From positions 1-40,363 of the forward strand of contig CAIMBM010000082.1 in NCBI GenBank assembly GCA_903839205.1: a DNA stretch of 40,363 bases. The letters are read 5' to 3'. A program made the translations under genes and the position numbers. The notes below the pieces were generated by a model that did no database searches, was not told the origin of the DNA, and saw only the letters and a list, made by a program, of their open reading frames with translations. The DNA comes from an uncultured Holophagaceae bacterium. Its GTDB lineage: Bacteria > Acidobacteriota > Holophagae > Holophagales > Holophagaceae. Shown one piece after another: positions 18,747 through 29,350 of this stretch (positions within the stretch are counted from its first letter, which is position 1; each line of letters opens with the position of its first letter).

Positions 18747-19709
18747 TCACTTCACCTTCAGCTGCCGCTTGGCCTCGGTGAGGAGGTCCAGCTTCACCCA
18801 GTCGGCGGCCTTCGGGGGATGGGCCATCCGGCCCACGCCGTACTTCAGCATGAGGTCCGTGGTGACCTGCACGTGGGCCAGGGTGATGTCGTAGCAGAAG
18901 GGCGAATTGCCGATGGCGTCCTGGTAGTCCTCGGCGCTGATCTGGTTCTTGAACATCACCTCGCGCACGTAATTCTCCGCCACCTTCGGCTCGTCGATGA
19001 ACTTCCGGGTGGCCTCCACGAAGCAGAGCAGGAAGCGCTGGGCCACGTCCCGGCGCTCCCGGTAGAGCTTCTCGGTGATGACCAGGGCCCGGATGGGCTC
19101 GCCGATGGGCGTGTCGTAGGGCTTCAGCAGCTCCACGCCGAACCTCCGGTGGAGGGCCTGGGAACTGTAGGGCTCGCTCTGGCACATGGCGTCTATGTTC
19201 TTCGCCAGGAGGGCCTGGTTCAGGTCCGCGAAGGGCAGGTAGAGCACCAGCACGTCCTTGCCGGGCCGGTCGGACCAGGAGAGCCCGGCCTTGGCCAGCT
19301 CCGCTAGCAGCAGCACCTCCTGGGCTCCACCCCGGGCCACGCCGACCTTCTTCCCCCGGAGGTCCTGGAGCGACCTGATGCCGGAGCCCGAGCCCACCAC
19401 CAGGCGGGCCCCGCCCCGGGCGAAGCCCGCCACCACGTAGATGGGCACCCCGGCGGCCCGGCCCGCGATGGCCGCGTCCAGGGCCGCGGCGCTGGCGTCG
19501 ATCTCCCCGGCCACGATGGCCGGGTTGATGTCGATGCCTTTGGGGAACACCCGCTCCTCGATCCTCAGCCGGTACTTCGGGGCCAGCTCCTTCATGTAGG
19601 AGACGGCGCCGTAGTGGGCGAACTTGAGGTTGCCCAGGCGCACCAGGTCCTGGGCCCACAGGGACGCGGCCGAAATCACGATCAACAACAGCAGAGCCTT
19701 CAGGCGCAC
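18747..19709 (-). CDS. ABC transporter substrate-binding protein, SsuA/TauA/NMT1-like
   Basis: A 320-residue periplasmic binding protein. A signal peptide (VRLKALLLLIVISAASLWAQ, cut after SLWA) precedes a two-lobe NMT1/SsuA-like fold: LRGKKVGVARGGAQE (~105-120), DAMCQSEPYSSQAL and FVEATRKFIDEPKVAENY. Family ligands include alkanesulfonates, taurine, nitrate and pyrimidine precursors; none can be assigned here. I chose the GTG at 19709 because CGGAG precedes it with 7-base spacing and the signal peptide starts there. The farther in-frame GTG at 19751 lies upstream of a likely -10 box. It is first in its operon. Confidence 0.9.
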   Translation of the reverse strand: MRLKALLLLIVISAASLWAQDLVRLGNLKFAHYGAVSYMKELAPKYRLRIEERVFPKGIDINPAIVAGEIDASAAALDAAIAGRAAGVPIYVVAGFARGGARLVVGSGSGIRSLQDLRGKKVGVARGGAQEVLLLAELAKAGLSWSDRPGKDVLVLYLPFADLNQALLAKNIDAMCQSEPYSSQALHRRFGVELLKPYDTPIGEPIRALVITEKLYRERRDVAQRFLLCFVEATRKFIDEPKVAENYVREVMFKNQISAEDYQDAIGNSPFCYDITLAHVQVTTDLMLKYGVGRMAHPPKAADWVKLDLLTEAKRQLKVK

Positions 19710-19735
19710 GGTTCGACTCCGGGTGGGGTGAGGCC

Positions 19736-19741
19736 ATTCTA
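19736..19741 (-). promoter_or_regulatory. -10 element of the ABC importer operon
   Basis: TAGAAT on the minus strand, 26 bp before the chosen GTG start. No good -35 is seen at 16-18 bp spacing (GGCTTC or nearby). On the other strand a similar TAGACT (19810-19815) stands before the acyltransferase gene, 37 bp from its ATG. Confidence 0.35.
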
Positions 19742-19852
19742 GGCGAATCACTCCTGGAGAAGCCCGACATAGTCCGACAGGAACCAGGATTTGTTCAGGC
19801 CGAAGGCCCTAGACTGGGTACTGTCCTGCTCGCCCTTTCTGACTGCCACCCC

Positions 19853-20461
19853 ATGATCTATTGGCTGACCCACACCCTGGCGCGTGTCGCGGGCCGCATC
19901 TTTTTCCGGCACCGCATCCTGCACCGGGAGTTCCTGCCCGAATCCTCGGGCGCCATCATCGTGGCCAACCATGTGAGTTTCCTCGACCCGTCCATGGTCG
20001 GAGCCTGCTTCCGGAATCCCATCTATTACTTGGCCCGCAAGTCCCTCTTCAAGGGCTTCCTGGGCTGGCTGCTGCCCCGCATCCAGGTGCTGCCCGTGGA
20101 CCTCGGCAAGGGCGACCTCGGCAGCATGAAACGCATTCTGAGGCTGCTCAAGGAGGGGCATCGCGTGCTCATCTTTCCTGAAGGAACCCGCTCGCCCGAC
20201 GGGACCCTCCAGGCGGCCGAGGCCGGCATCGGCTTCATCATTGCCAAGGGAGACGTACCCGTGATCCCAGTGCGGATTTTCGGCGCCCATGAATGCTGGC
20301 CGCGGACCTCGACCTGGCCCCGACCCGGGCGCATCACGGTCGTGGCGGGGCCCGCGGTCGATTTCTCCGGCCTTTCCCCGGACCTGGCGGGTCGTGACCG
20401 CTACCAGGCCTGTGCCGATCTGGTCATGCAGGCCCTGGCCGCGATCCGGCTGGAGGCTTGA
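19853..20461 (+). CDS. plsC: 1-acyl-sn-glycerol-3-phosphate acyltransferase (PlsC family)
   Basis: A 202-residue membrane-associated acyltransferase that adds the second fatty acid to lysophosphatidic acid in phospholipid synthesis. The catalytic HX4D motif is in NHVSFLD (~40-46) and the glycerol-phosphate binding motif is FPEGTRS (~107-113), followed by GIGFIIAKGDVPVIPV. An N-terminal hydrophobic stretch (IYWLTHTLARVAGRIFF) probably anchors it to the inner membrane. The protein is short (typical PlsC is about 240) but complete in the core domain. A related lyso-lipid acyltransferase is possible. It is divergent from the ABC operon and convergent with the methyltransferase gene, 8 bp away. 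Confidence 0.88.
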   Translation: MIYWLTHTLARVAGRIFFRHRILHREFLPESSGAIIVANHVSFLDPSMVGACFRNPIYYLARKSLFKGFLGWLLPRIQVLPVDLGKGDLGSMKRILRLLKEGHRVLIFPEGTRSPDGTLQAAEAGIGFIIAKGDVPVIPVRIFGAHECWPRTSTWPRPGRITVVAGPAVDFSGLSPDLAGRDRYQACADLVMQALAAIRLEA

Positions 20462-20469
20462 GGTCAGCC

Positions 20470-21060
20470 TTAGCGCTTCCGCGCCACCAGCAGGTACTCC
20501 CGTCCCGAACGGCGCGGGTGGCTGTTCACGGCTTCGCCCAGGTGGAGCACCTCGAAGGAGGCCTCGGACAGGCTGCGCAGTTCGGCCATGGGCATGGCAT
20601 GGGGCGGTCCCGGGCGGCCGTTCACATCGTGGAAGAGCACGGCCATCCAGAGGCCGCCGGCCCGCAGGTGGTCGGCGCAGGCCTGCACGTAGGCCGGACG
20701 CCTGCCTGGTTCCATGGCCACGAAGCAGGTGTGGTCGAAAATGGCTGCCCAGGGCCCCAGATGCGTGGCGAACCAGTCCGCCTGGGACCAGGCGACCCGT
20801 CCGCCATAGCGGTGCATGGCCCCCTGGATGGCCAGGGGCGCGAAATCCAGCCCCGTGACCGAGAAGCCGAGGGCCTCCAGTTCCGCCGCATCGTGGCCGT
20901 AGCCACAGCCGGGCACCACCAGATCGCAACCCGGTTTCAGGCCCAGGGGGAGCGCCAGCCCCAGCAGTTCCGCCACGAGGGGCGTGGCTCCGTCCATGTC
21001 CCACCCAGGACGTGCCTCTTCCTCATACAGGCGGTTCCAGTAGTCCGGATGGGTGGTCAT
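20470..21060 (-). CDS. TPMT-like SAM-dependent methyltransferase
   Basis: A 196-residue class I methyltransferase of the thiopurine S-methyltransferase group. Visible: YWNRLYEEEARPGWDM at the N-terminus, motif I LVVPGCGYGHDAAELEALG, GLDFAP as motif II, and FDHTCFVAMEP, all characteristic of TPMT-like bacterial proteins. These methylate thiols and, in some bacteria, selenium or tellurium compounds; the actual substrate is unknown. ATG 21060 overlaps the stop of the YcaQ-like gene (ATGA), so it is translated downstream of that gene. It converges with plsC. Confidence 0.87.
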   Translation of the reverse strand: MTTHPDYWNRLYEEEARPGWDMDGATPLVAELLGLALPLGLKPGCDLVVPGCGYGHDAAELEALGFSVTGLDFAPLAIQGAMHRYGGRVAWSQADWFATHLGPWAAIFDHTCFVAMEPGRRPAYVQACADHLRAGGLWMAVLFHDVNGRPGPPHAMPMAELRSLSEASFEVLHLGEAVNSHPRRSGREYLLVARKR

Positions 21061-22238
21061 GGCAGCTGCAACTCGTCGGCTCCCAGGAAGGCGGCCAGGC
21101 GTTCCAGGGCCTCCTCCAAGTTCTGTTTTCGGGATTTCGTGGCCTTCACGCCCGGTTCCCACCAGAGGCCCTTGATCTCCAGCAGGCCGCGGTCCCGGTG
21201 CAGCTTTGGATCCAGGCGGCCCACGAACCGATCCCCTTCCAGGATGGGCAGGACGAAATACCCGTACCGGCGCTTGGGTTCGGGCACGAAGGCCTCGAAG
21301 CGGTAGTCGAAGCCGAAACGGCGGAGGGCCCGGCTGCGGTCCCGGAGCACGGGATCGAAAGGGCAAAGCAGGCGGGTCCGTTCCGGTGCTTCCGGCAGCT
21401 TGGCCAGCCTCGCCTCCCAGTCCGCCAGGGCGAAGGCCGGGCGGACCGCTCCGTCGGCGTCTTCGACCTTCACCGAGAGGATGCGCCCGGCCTGTTCCGC
21501 CCCGGCGCACCAGGCCTTGGCCTCCGGGACCTCGATGCTGTCCCAGAAATCGGCGAGCTCCTTGGGGCTGAAGACCCAGAGCCGCTCGGCCGCGGTGCTG
21601 CAGGCCCATTCCAGGTGCTCGGCGGGGTCCGGGCAGGGCAGGGCGTGCTGGTCCGGCAGCACCCGTTCCGTCAGGTCATAGACCTTCTGGAAGCCGATCC
21701 GGTGGGGGATCATGAGCTCGCCGCTGCGCCAGAGGAAGTCGAGGGCCGCCTTTTGCGGCTTCCAGCCCCACCAGGGACCGCGCTTTTCCGGATGCTCGAA
21801 GTCCGAGGACCTGAGGGCCCCCTCCTGCTCGATCCGGGCCCTCACGTCCCTCGCCACCTGGGCCCCATCGGTGCCCCGGAAGTGGTACTGCCACCAGGCA
21901 TGGGCGTGGATCCGGGCCCGGTCCCGGGTGAACCGGGGCTTCCAGTGCCGGAAGAAGGCCGTGGGGATGGCGGAGGCATCGTGGGTGAATCCTTCGAAGA
22001 GGCTCCGCCTGCCCTCCAGCAGCTTCTTCAAGTGCTCAGGGCGGTAGCCGTCCAGGCGACTGAACAGGGTGAGGTCGTGGGCCCGCGCCACGACATTGAT
22101 GGTGTCCACCTGCACGAAGCCCAGCCCCTCGATGAGAGCCTGCACCGACGCCGGGGTGGCCCGCCGCCCGGGATCGGCCCGCAGTCCCTGGGCCCCCAGG
22201 AAGAGAGCCTGGGCGGCGGTGCTGGCGAGCAAGGGCAT
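21057..22238 (-). CDS. YcaQ/AlkX-family DNA glycosylase (winged-helix, HTH_42)
   Basis: A 393-residue protein of the HTH_42/YcaQ family. E. coli YcaQ unhooks DNA interstrand crosslinks by excising alkylated bases; relatives include AlkZ. The N-terminal helices carry GFVQVDTINVVARAHDLTLFSR, where Gln-Val-Asp matches the Q-x-D catalytic motif of the YcaQ/AlkX branch (AlkZ has Q-x-Q). Later marks are PWWGWKPQKAALDFLWRSGEL, LCPFDPVLRDRSRALRRFGF and YGYFVLPILEGDRFVGRLD. I start it at ATG 22238 (MPLLASTAAQAL); the 25 residues from an in-frame ATG at 22313 would be encoded by an intergenic repeat. It is co-translated with the methyltransferase. Confidence 0.86.
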   Translation of the reverse strand: MPLLASTAAQALFLGAQGLRADPGRRATPASVQALIEGLGFVQVDTINVVARAHDLTLFSRLDGYRPEHLKKLLEGRRSLFEGFTHDASAIPTAFFRHWKPRFTRDRARIHAHAWWQYHFRGTDGAQVARDVRARIEQEGALRSSDFEHPEKRGPWWGWKPQKAALDFLWRSGELMIPHRIGFQKVYDLTERVLPDQHALPCPDPAEHLEWACSTAAERLWVFSPKELADFWDSIEVPEAKAWCAGAEQAGRILSVKVEDADGAVRPAFALADWEARLAKLPEAPERTRLLCPFDPVLRDRSRALRRFGFDYRFEAFVPEPKRRYGYFVLPILEGDRFVGRLDPKLHRDRGLLEIKGLWWEPGVKATKSRKQNLEEALERLAAFLGADELQLP

Positions 22239-22281
22239 TGAATGAGCCAAGGATGAACTCGGTTGAACCCAGATGATGCCG

Positions 22282-22311
22282 CATCCGTGTTCATCCGTGT
22301 TTATCTGTGGC
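22282..22311. repeat. Three-unit 10-bp-period repeat
   Basis: CATCCGTGTT occurs twice in a row (22282-22301), followed by a related third unit, TATCTGTGGC. It lies 44 bp upstream of the YcaQ-like start, between that gene and the chemoreceptor stop. A diverged copy with the same register is found at 30421-30450. Confidence 0.65.
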
Positions 22312-22352
22312 AAGAATTCGGATTTTCGCGGTGAGACCCGCCTCTCTTTTCC

Positions 22353-23882
22353 TTAGAGGCGGAACCGGTGCACGAGGAACTGGAGGCCCTCGGCCACCTT
22401 GGACAGGTCCTCCGCGGTCTTGGAGATCTCGACCACGGTGGCGGCCAGCTCATGGGTGGCGGCGGCATTCTGCTGGAGCTTGCCGGAGGTCTGTTCCATC
22501 AGCCCGCTCACCTCCTGGCAGGCCTCGCCCTGGCCCCGGTTGAGCCCCGACACACCCTGCACCTGACTCGAGACCTCCTCGATGCGCACCCGGATGGAGT
22601 CGAGCCTCCCGAGGGTCTTGGCGACCCCCTCGTTGCCCCGGGCGACCGCCTCCTCCGTGAGGTTGATCAATTCCCGGATCTCGGTGGCGGCCTTGGCGCT
22701 GCGCTCGGCCAGCTTGCGCACCTCCTCGGCGACCACCGCGAAGCCCTTGCCCTGGGCTCCGGCCTTGGCCGCCTCGATGGCGGCGTTGAGGCTCAGGAGG
22801 TTGGTCTGGCGGGCGATGTCCTGGATGACCTGGACGGCGCGGATGATCCGCCCCGTGGTCTCGCGGATGGCTTCCATGCCCTCCTCGGTCTCCTTGCCGG
22901 CCCTTGCCCCCTCCTCGGTGTCCTCGGCCGCGGCTTGGGTCCTGGCCTCGGTCTCCAGGGTGTTCTGGTCCAGCTGGTCGAGGTTGGCCCCCAGGCGCCG
23001 GATGGCCCCCTGCACGCCGCCGCCGGCCCGGAGAAGCTCCTCGCCTACCCTGGCGGTGTCTTCGACGGTCCGCTGGATTTCTTCTGCGGTGCTGGCCATC
23101 TCCGTGGCGCCGGAGGCCACGCTCTGCGAGGCCAACTCCACCTCGCGGAGGGCCTGGTTCAGGCGATCCACCATCCCGTTGAAGGTCCGGGCCTGCTGAC
23201 CGATCTCATCGTCGGTCTGGGCCTCCGCCCGCACGGTGAAGTCCCCCTCGGCCACCAGGGCGAGGGAACGGCCGAGCCCGTCCAGGGGGTTCAGGATGAC
23301 CCGGCGCACGAAATAGAAAATGAGGATCCCCATCAGGACCAGGGTCAGCAGTCCGACCAGGACGGCCTGCCACTGGAAGGACCGCTCCTGCCGCTGGAGG
23401 TCCGCCGTGGACTGCGAGATTCCAAAGACCGCCACGAAGTCGCCCACGGGGCGGCCGTTGAAGGCCGTCATCCCTAGGGCCTGGTGGCAGGACTGGCAGC
23501 CCTCCTGGAGCCGGCCCGGCGCCAGCATGTAGGACCAGGGGGCCCCGTCCGGGCCCGTGTAGCTGCCCCGGTAGCTCTCCAGGGCGGGATCCGCCTGGAA
23601 GGCGCGGACGGCCTGGCGCTCCACATCCCCCTCAGGCCCCGGGGAGATGGCGTCCAGGGGCACGCGGTGATAGGCCTGGCCCACCTTCTTGCAATAGGCC
23701 TCGGCCTCCCAGTGCAGCATGTAGCGGGCATTGGTGCCCAGGGCCAGGAGGTTCGCCTCGAAGTCCCTCTTCGCCCTGGCGCTCTGGGTGCGACCCACGA
23801 GCAGGGTGAGCAGGACGATCAGGGCCAGCAGGGTCCCCGCCACGGGCAGGAAGAACTTCATGGCCAGGGTTTTTGGACGCAC
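22353..23882 (-). CDS. Methyl-accepting chemotaxis protein with c-type heme sensor domain
   Basis: A 509-residue chemoreceptor. One membrane span (~8-30), a periplasmic domain (~31-170), a second span (~172-192), HAMP (~193-250) and a full cytoplasmic signalling domain whose tip reads [18 protein letters not shown]...[14 protein letters not shown]. The periplasmic part resembles the DUF3365/Tll0287-like heme sensor fold and contains CQSCH (~129-133), a CxxCH c-type heme motif, so redox, gas or oxygen sensing is likely. No C-terminal CheR-tethering pentapeptide is seen. Start is ambiguous: GTG 23882 has GGAG five bases upstream; GTG 23888 and ATG 23861 are also in frame. No che genes lie nearby. 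Confidence 0.92.
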   Translation of the reverse strand: MRPKTLAMKFFLPVAGTLLALIVLLTLLVGRTQSARAKRDFEANLLALGTNARYMLHWEAEAYCKKVGQAYHRVPLDAISPGPEGDVERQAVRAFQADPALESYRGSYTGPDGAPWSYMLAPGRLQEGCQSCHQALGMTAFNGRPVGDFVAVFGISQSTADLQRQERSFQWQAVLVGLLTLVLMGILIFYFVRRVILNPLDGLGRSLALVAEGDFTVRAEAQTDDEIGQQARTFNGMVDRLNQALREVELASQSVASGATEMASTAEEIQRTVEDTARVGEELLRAGGGVQGAIRRLGANLDQLDQNTLETEARTQAAAEDTEEGARAGKETEEGMEAIRETTGRIIRAVQVIQDIARQTNLLSLNAAIEAAKAGAQGKGFAVVAEEVRKLAERSAKAATEIRELINLTEEAVARGNEGVAKTLGRLDSIRVRIEEVSSQVQGVSGLNRGQGEACQEVSGLMEQTSGKLQQNAAATHELAATVVEISKTAEDLSKVAEGLQFLVHRFRL

Positions 23883-23974
23883 GAGCACTCCAGCGGGCCG
23901 ATAAGGCCAGATGGGAATCCATCGTCACCCATGGCCTGAATCGTAAATTTATGTCATTTAATTCGAATCCATGG

Positions 23975-24003
23975 ATTTAATAGTCCGACCTGGAGGTTGC
24001 CAA
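23975..24003 (-). promoter_or_regulatory. Promoter of the heme chemoreceptor gene
   Basis: On the minus strand TTGGCA (24003-23998, five of six to the -35 consensus) and TTAAAT (23980-23975) stand 17 bp apart. The start of transcription would fall near 23968, giving an ~85-nt leader that contains the AT-rich palindrome ATTCGAAT (23961-23968). Confidence 0.55.
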
Positions 24004-24009
24004 TGCGGG

Positions 24010-26357
<2,348 letters not shown>

Positions 26358-26386
26358 GGTGGTCTCCTCTCGGAAAGGGGAAGCAA

Positions 26387-27028
26387 TCAGGCGCGCACCA
26401 GCAGGTGACGGGCCAGCCAGACCTGCAGGCGGCCCAGCAGCAGGGCCAGATGGAGGGTGAGGGGCAGCAGGAACAACCCAGCCAGGCCGCACAGCACCAG
26501 CGCCAGGTCGGGGTGAGCGACCATCCAGGCACCGCCACCCACTCCCAGGCTGATAGCGCCCGGGGCGAGGAACAGGCGGGCCAGGGGCAGGGCCAGGAGG
26601 CCCAGGCCCAGGGAGAGCAGGGTGACCATCAGGGTGAAGTAGGCGATGCCCAGCGGCAGGTGCAGCAGGAAGTAGAGGAGGCTGGTCCAGGTGCGGCGGT
26701 CGCGGACCAGCGCCTTCACTCGCCCCAGCCACCCTTCCCCTTCCGGCAGCAGGGCCGGGGCCTCCGCGGTGCCCCCGCCCACCAGGAACTTCAGCAGGTG
26801 GGTTTCAGCCACGGCCAGCAGGCGGGTGCCCGCCAGGAAGGCCAGGGCCACCGGGAGGCCGATGATGAGGATGGCCAGGCCCAGGCTCAGGGAGAGGCCG
26901 GCCACCGCGAAGGTGAAGGCGAAGCAGCCGGTGGCGAGGGAGAGCAGCAGGTAGAGCAGGGTCGTGTAGGCGCGGCCGGTGGCCAGGACCTCGAAAAAGC
27001 CGGGATGGGTCGGGGAAGAGAGGGACAT
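26387..27028 (-). CDS. Stand-alone Sensor-like membrane protein
   Basis: A 213-residue integral membrane protein with about four to five hydrophobic spans in two repeated halves: ~20-65, then ~115-205. The layout (RAYTTLLYLLLSLATG; RTWTSLLYFLLHLPLGIAYF; ALPLARLFLAPG) resembles the 'putative sensor' membrane domain usually found at the N-terminus of histidine kinases. Here it has no kinase part. GGAG precedes ATG 27028 by five bases. Neighbours are the M14 peptidase (90 bp upstream) and the DUF4342 gene downstream. The assignment rests on overall layout, so it is moderately certain. Confidence 0.72.
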   Translation of the reverse strand: MSLSSPTHPGFFEVLATGRAYTTLLYLLLSLATGCFAFTFAVAGLSLSLGLAILIIGLPVALAFLAGTRLLAVAETHLLKFLVGGGTAEAPALLPEGEGWLGRVKALVRDRRTWTSLLYFLLHLPLGIAYFTLMVTLLSLGLGLLALPLARLFLAPGAISLGVGGGAWMVAHPDLALVLCGLAGLFLLPLTLHLALLLGRLQVWLARHLLVRA

Positions 27029-27118
27029 GGAGGCTCCGGGGTTGTCCCAATCTACGGGCTCCGGCCCCGGCGGGGTGGCCCCAACCGGCGAACCGTGAGC
27101 CGGGACCGGCCAGTGAGG

Positions 27119-28651
27119 TCAGCCCAGGGCGGGCACCCGCCAGAGGGCCAGTTCCTCGCCCAGGCCGGGCGCAGGCAGCAGGCCGTTCTCCACGGCGCCG
27201 TCATCGCTTTCGGGTTCGCAGAGGTAGACGGCGACGGCGCCCAGGGGCTGGTCCGTGGGCACCAGGGCCCAGCCGGGGGGGACAGTCCGGGGCCCCCGCC
27301 GCCAGGAGACCGAAAGCTCACCGACGGCCTCGGCTTCCAGGATGGCGCGGCCCCCCTTGGAGCCCAGGCCCTCGACCACCGGCACCTCCACCTCGAAGGT
27401 ACCCACGGCTTCGCGGAGGGTGAGGCCGTGCAGGCGGAGGTGGGCGGCCATGCGGGCGGGCACCAGGTAGGCCGTCGGGCGGTCCACCACGGTGCTGCCC
27501 ACGAAGCGCCCCAGGTAGGGAAGGCTCAGGGCGGTGGGGGCCCCGTCCAGGGTGCGGGGCGTGCGGGTGAGAATCTCGATGGGGCTCTCGAAGCGCTCCA
27601 GTCCGTAGCGGATGGCGATGCGCTCCCGGGGGGTGATGGACTCCGCCACGGTCTGCACCACCTCGTCCCGGTGGGCGGCCACGTGCCTGAGCGTCTCCAG
27701 CATGAAGGCGTAGGCCGTGCGCACCCGCTCGGCGAAGCTGATGTAGGAATAACACTCCAGCAGCAGGTCCATCCGCCCGGTGAGGCCCCGGTAGTTGCTC
27801 CCGAAGCGCGGATGGTGGGGGTAGGTCATCCAGCCCTCCCGCACGGGGGCGCCGGGCTCGGCCTCGCGGTCCGCATCCAGGGCCCGCTCGTCCTCCACGA
27901 AGTTGCCGTACCAGCCCGCATCCAGTCCATGGTTGGCCTTCAGGGCCGCGGTGACGGGCGGCAAGAGGCGCTCCCGCATGTAGCGGATGGGCTCGCCCCG
28001 CCCGCTGTCCACGGTGTGGGGGATGTCGTAGGTCATGGAGAAGCGGTGCACGGACCCGTTGGTGGCGTGGTTGTCGATGGTCAGGTCCGGCGCCCAGGGC
28101 TGGCAGACCCGGGTCTGCAGCAGGCGCATCTCCTCGCTCTCCAGGCGCAGGTAGTCGCGGTTCAGGTTGATCTTGGCGGCGTTCACCCGGGTCCCCACCC
28201 CGCTGTCGGGACCCAGCTGGCCCGTGAGCTTCGGCAGGTGCAGCCGCCGGTTGCCCGGGTCGATGGCATCGTTGCCATCGGGATTGAACAGGGGCGCCAC
28301 CACGAGGGTGAGGTCCGCCAGGATCTGTCCTGCGTCCAGGCCGGGCCGGTCCTCCAGCAGGTCGCGCACCAGCATCAGGCAGCCCTCCTTGCCCTCCACC
28401 TCGCCGGCATGGATGCCGCTGATGACCAGCACCACGGGGCGGCCCAGGGCCCGGGCCTGCTCCGGGGTCCTGGCGCCCTGGGCCGAGAGCACCAGCAGGG
28501 GCAGGTCTCGGCCCTGGGGGCTTTCGCCGAAACTGGTGACGTGCAGACGCTTGTCACCCAGGGCCTGGAGCCCCGCGATGAAGGCCATCACGTCCGCATG
28601 GCGGCTGGTCTCCTCGTAGCGGGTGGCTTCGGCGCGGGTGAGCAGGGACAT
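27119..28651 (-). CDS. M14-family zinc carboxypeptidase
   Basis: A 510-residue metallopeptidase. The M14 zinc site is visible as HxxE in GIHAGEVEGKE (H81, E84) and H195 in DNHATNGS. NLNRDYLRLES supplies the conserved substrate-binding Asn-Arg pair, and a glutamate in LLLECYSYIS is the likely catalytic base. Residues from ~330 on form a separate C-terminal part with no known motif. No signal peptide is seen, so it may be cytoplasmic or exported by other means. Start: ATG 28651 with AAGGAG five bases upstream, chosen over an in-frame codon two residues earlier. Substrate unknown. Confidence 0.87.
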   Translation of the reverse strand: MSLLTRAEATRYEETSRHADVMAFIAGLQALGDKRLHVTSFGESPQGRDLPLLVLSAQGARTPEQARALGRPVVLVISGIHAGEVEGKEGCLMLVRDLLEDRPGLDAGQILADLTLVVAPLFNPDGNDAIDPGNRRLHLPKLTGQLGPDSGVGTRVNAAKINLNRDYLRLESEEMRLLQTRVCQPWAPDLTIDNHATNGSVHRFSMTYDIPHTVDSGRGEPIRYMRERLLPPVTAALKANHGLDAGWYGNFVEDERALDADREAEPGAPVREGWMTYPHHPRFGSNYRGLTGRMDLLLECYSYISFAERVRTAYAFMLETLRHVAAHRDEVVQTVAESITPRERIAIRYGLERFESPIEILTRTPRTLDGAPTALSLPYLGRFVGSTVVDRPTAYLVPARMAAHLRLHGLTLREAVGTFEVEVPVVEGLGSKGGRAILEAEAVGELSVSWRRGPRTVPPGWALVPTDQPLGAVAVYLCEPESDDGAVENGLLPAPGLGEELALWRVPALG

Positions 28652-28684
28652 GGGCACTCCTTCCGATTCAGGGCCGGGCCGGGA

Positions 28685-28891
28685 TCACAGGCTCCGTTTC
28701 AGCACCTCTTGGCCCATGTGGGTCACCCGGTACCGTCCGATGGCCCGCTCGCGAACCAGGTCGTGGCGCTCCAGGTAGGCCAGGTCGGCATCCGAGGCCC
28801 CCGCCTTCACCAGATGATCCCGCGCCACGTCCGGGTGCTTGGCCACCACCTGGAGCAGGGTGATCTGGCGGGAGGAGATGGGTTCAGCCAA
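28685..28891 (-). CDS. Small winged-helix-like protein
   Basis: A 68-residue protein with the look of a winged-helix domain: ISSRQITLLQVVAKHP, ASDADLAYLERHDLV as recognition-helix region, then ERAIGRYRVTHMGQEVLKR as the wing. A DNA-binding or antitoxin-like regulator is conceivable but unproven. The start is a TTG at 28891, supported by GGAG five bases before it and by the beginning of the helical pattern. It lies between DUF2164 (46 bp upstream) and the M14 peptidase gene, in the same direction. Confidence 0.65.
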   Translation of the reverse strand: MAEPISSRQITLLQVVAKHPDVARDHLVKAGASDADLAYLERHDLVRERAIGRYRVTHMGQEVLKRSL

Positions 28892-28937
28892 GGGAGCTCC
28901 TGGGACATTGCCCGGCGGGACGGACGCTAGGGGGATG

Positions 28938-29225
28938 CTACCGCCGATGGTCCGGCTTGCGCGGGATCCCTTTCTTCGGACCGCCCCAGTAGCTGGTCTC
29001 CTCGGCGAAGCAGATGTTCTCCAGGTCCGACACGCGCTCCTGGAGGCAGGCCTGGGCATCGCTGATGGCCTGGTTGTAGATGGCCGGGCCCAGCTCCTTC
29101 AGGCAGAAGGTGAGGAAGGTCCCGGCCCCCAGCTCGCCGAGGCTCTCGCCGTATTCCTCGGCCACGAAGCGCTGGATGGGGCCGTGCAGCCGCTTTTCGA
29201 TATCGGGGGGAAGCTTGATGTCCAT
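28938..29225 (-). CDS. DUF2164 family protein
   Basis: A 95-residue protein. The core IQRFVAEEYGESLGELGAG, then FCLKELGPAIYNQAISDA and RVSDLE, follows the DUF2164 pattern (a conserved 'GP-YNQA' helix). Function unknown. ATG 29225 was chosen because the conserved region starts with MDIKLPPDI and GAGG lies just before; nine extra residues from a codon at 29252 look spurious. The C-terminal tail (WGGPKKGIPRKPDHRR) is basic and longer than the conserved domain. First gene of the minus-strand group ending at 26094. Confidence 0.82.
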   Translation of the reverse strand: MDIKLPPDIEKRLHGPIQRFVAEEYGESLGELGAGTFLTFCLKELGPAIYNQAISDAQACLQERVSDLENICFAEETSYWGGPKKGIPRKPDHRR

Positions 29226-29350
29226 GGGGCCTCGCGAGATCGTCTCATTCAAGAGTGTGGCTGCAGTTCGCCGTGAGACGAAAGGATGGACCAGGGACCG
29301 TCGAACCCCGGGCGGATGGAGCCTGCTCCAAGATCGAGGTAGAGTCAGGC

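Noticed and set aside
19704-19725. GGTTCGACTCC, resembling a tRNA T-loop
   Set aside because: Flanking bases cannot form the T-stem, and no acceptor or anticodon arms are found nearby.
23893-23905. GCCGATAA, the flagellar sigma-28 -10 box, near the chemoreceptor start
   Set aside because: It faces the plus strand, away from the chemoreceptor, and no matching -35 lies at the right distance. The CCGATAA boxes before the hemerythrin genes also lack a sigma-28 -35.
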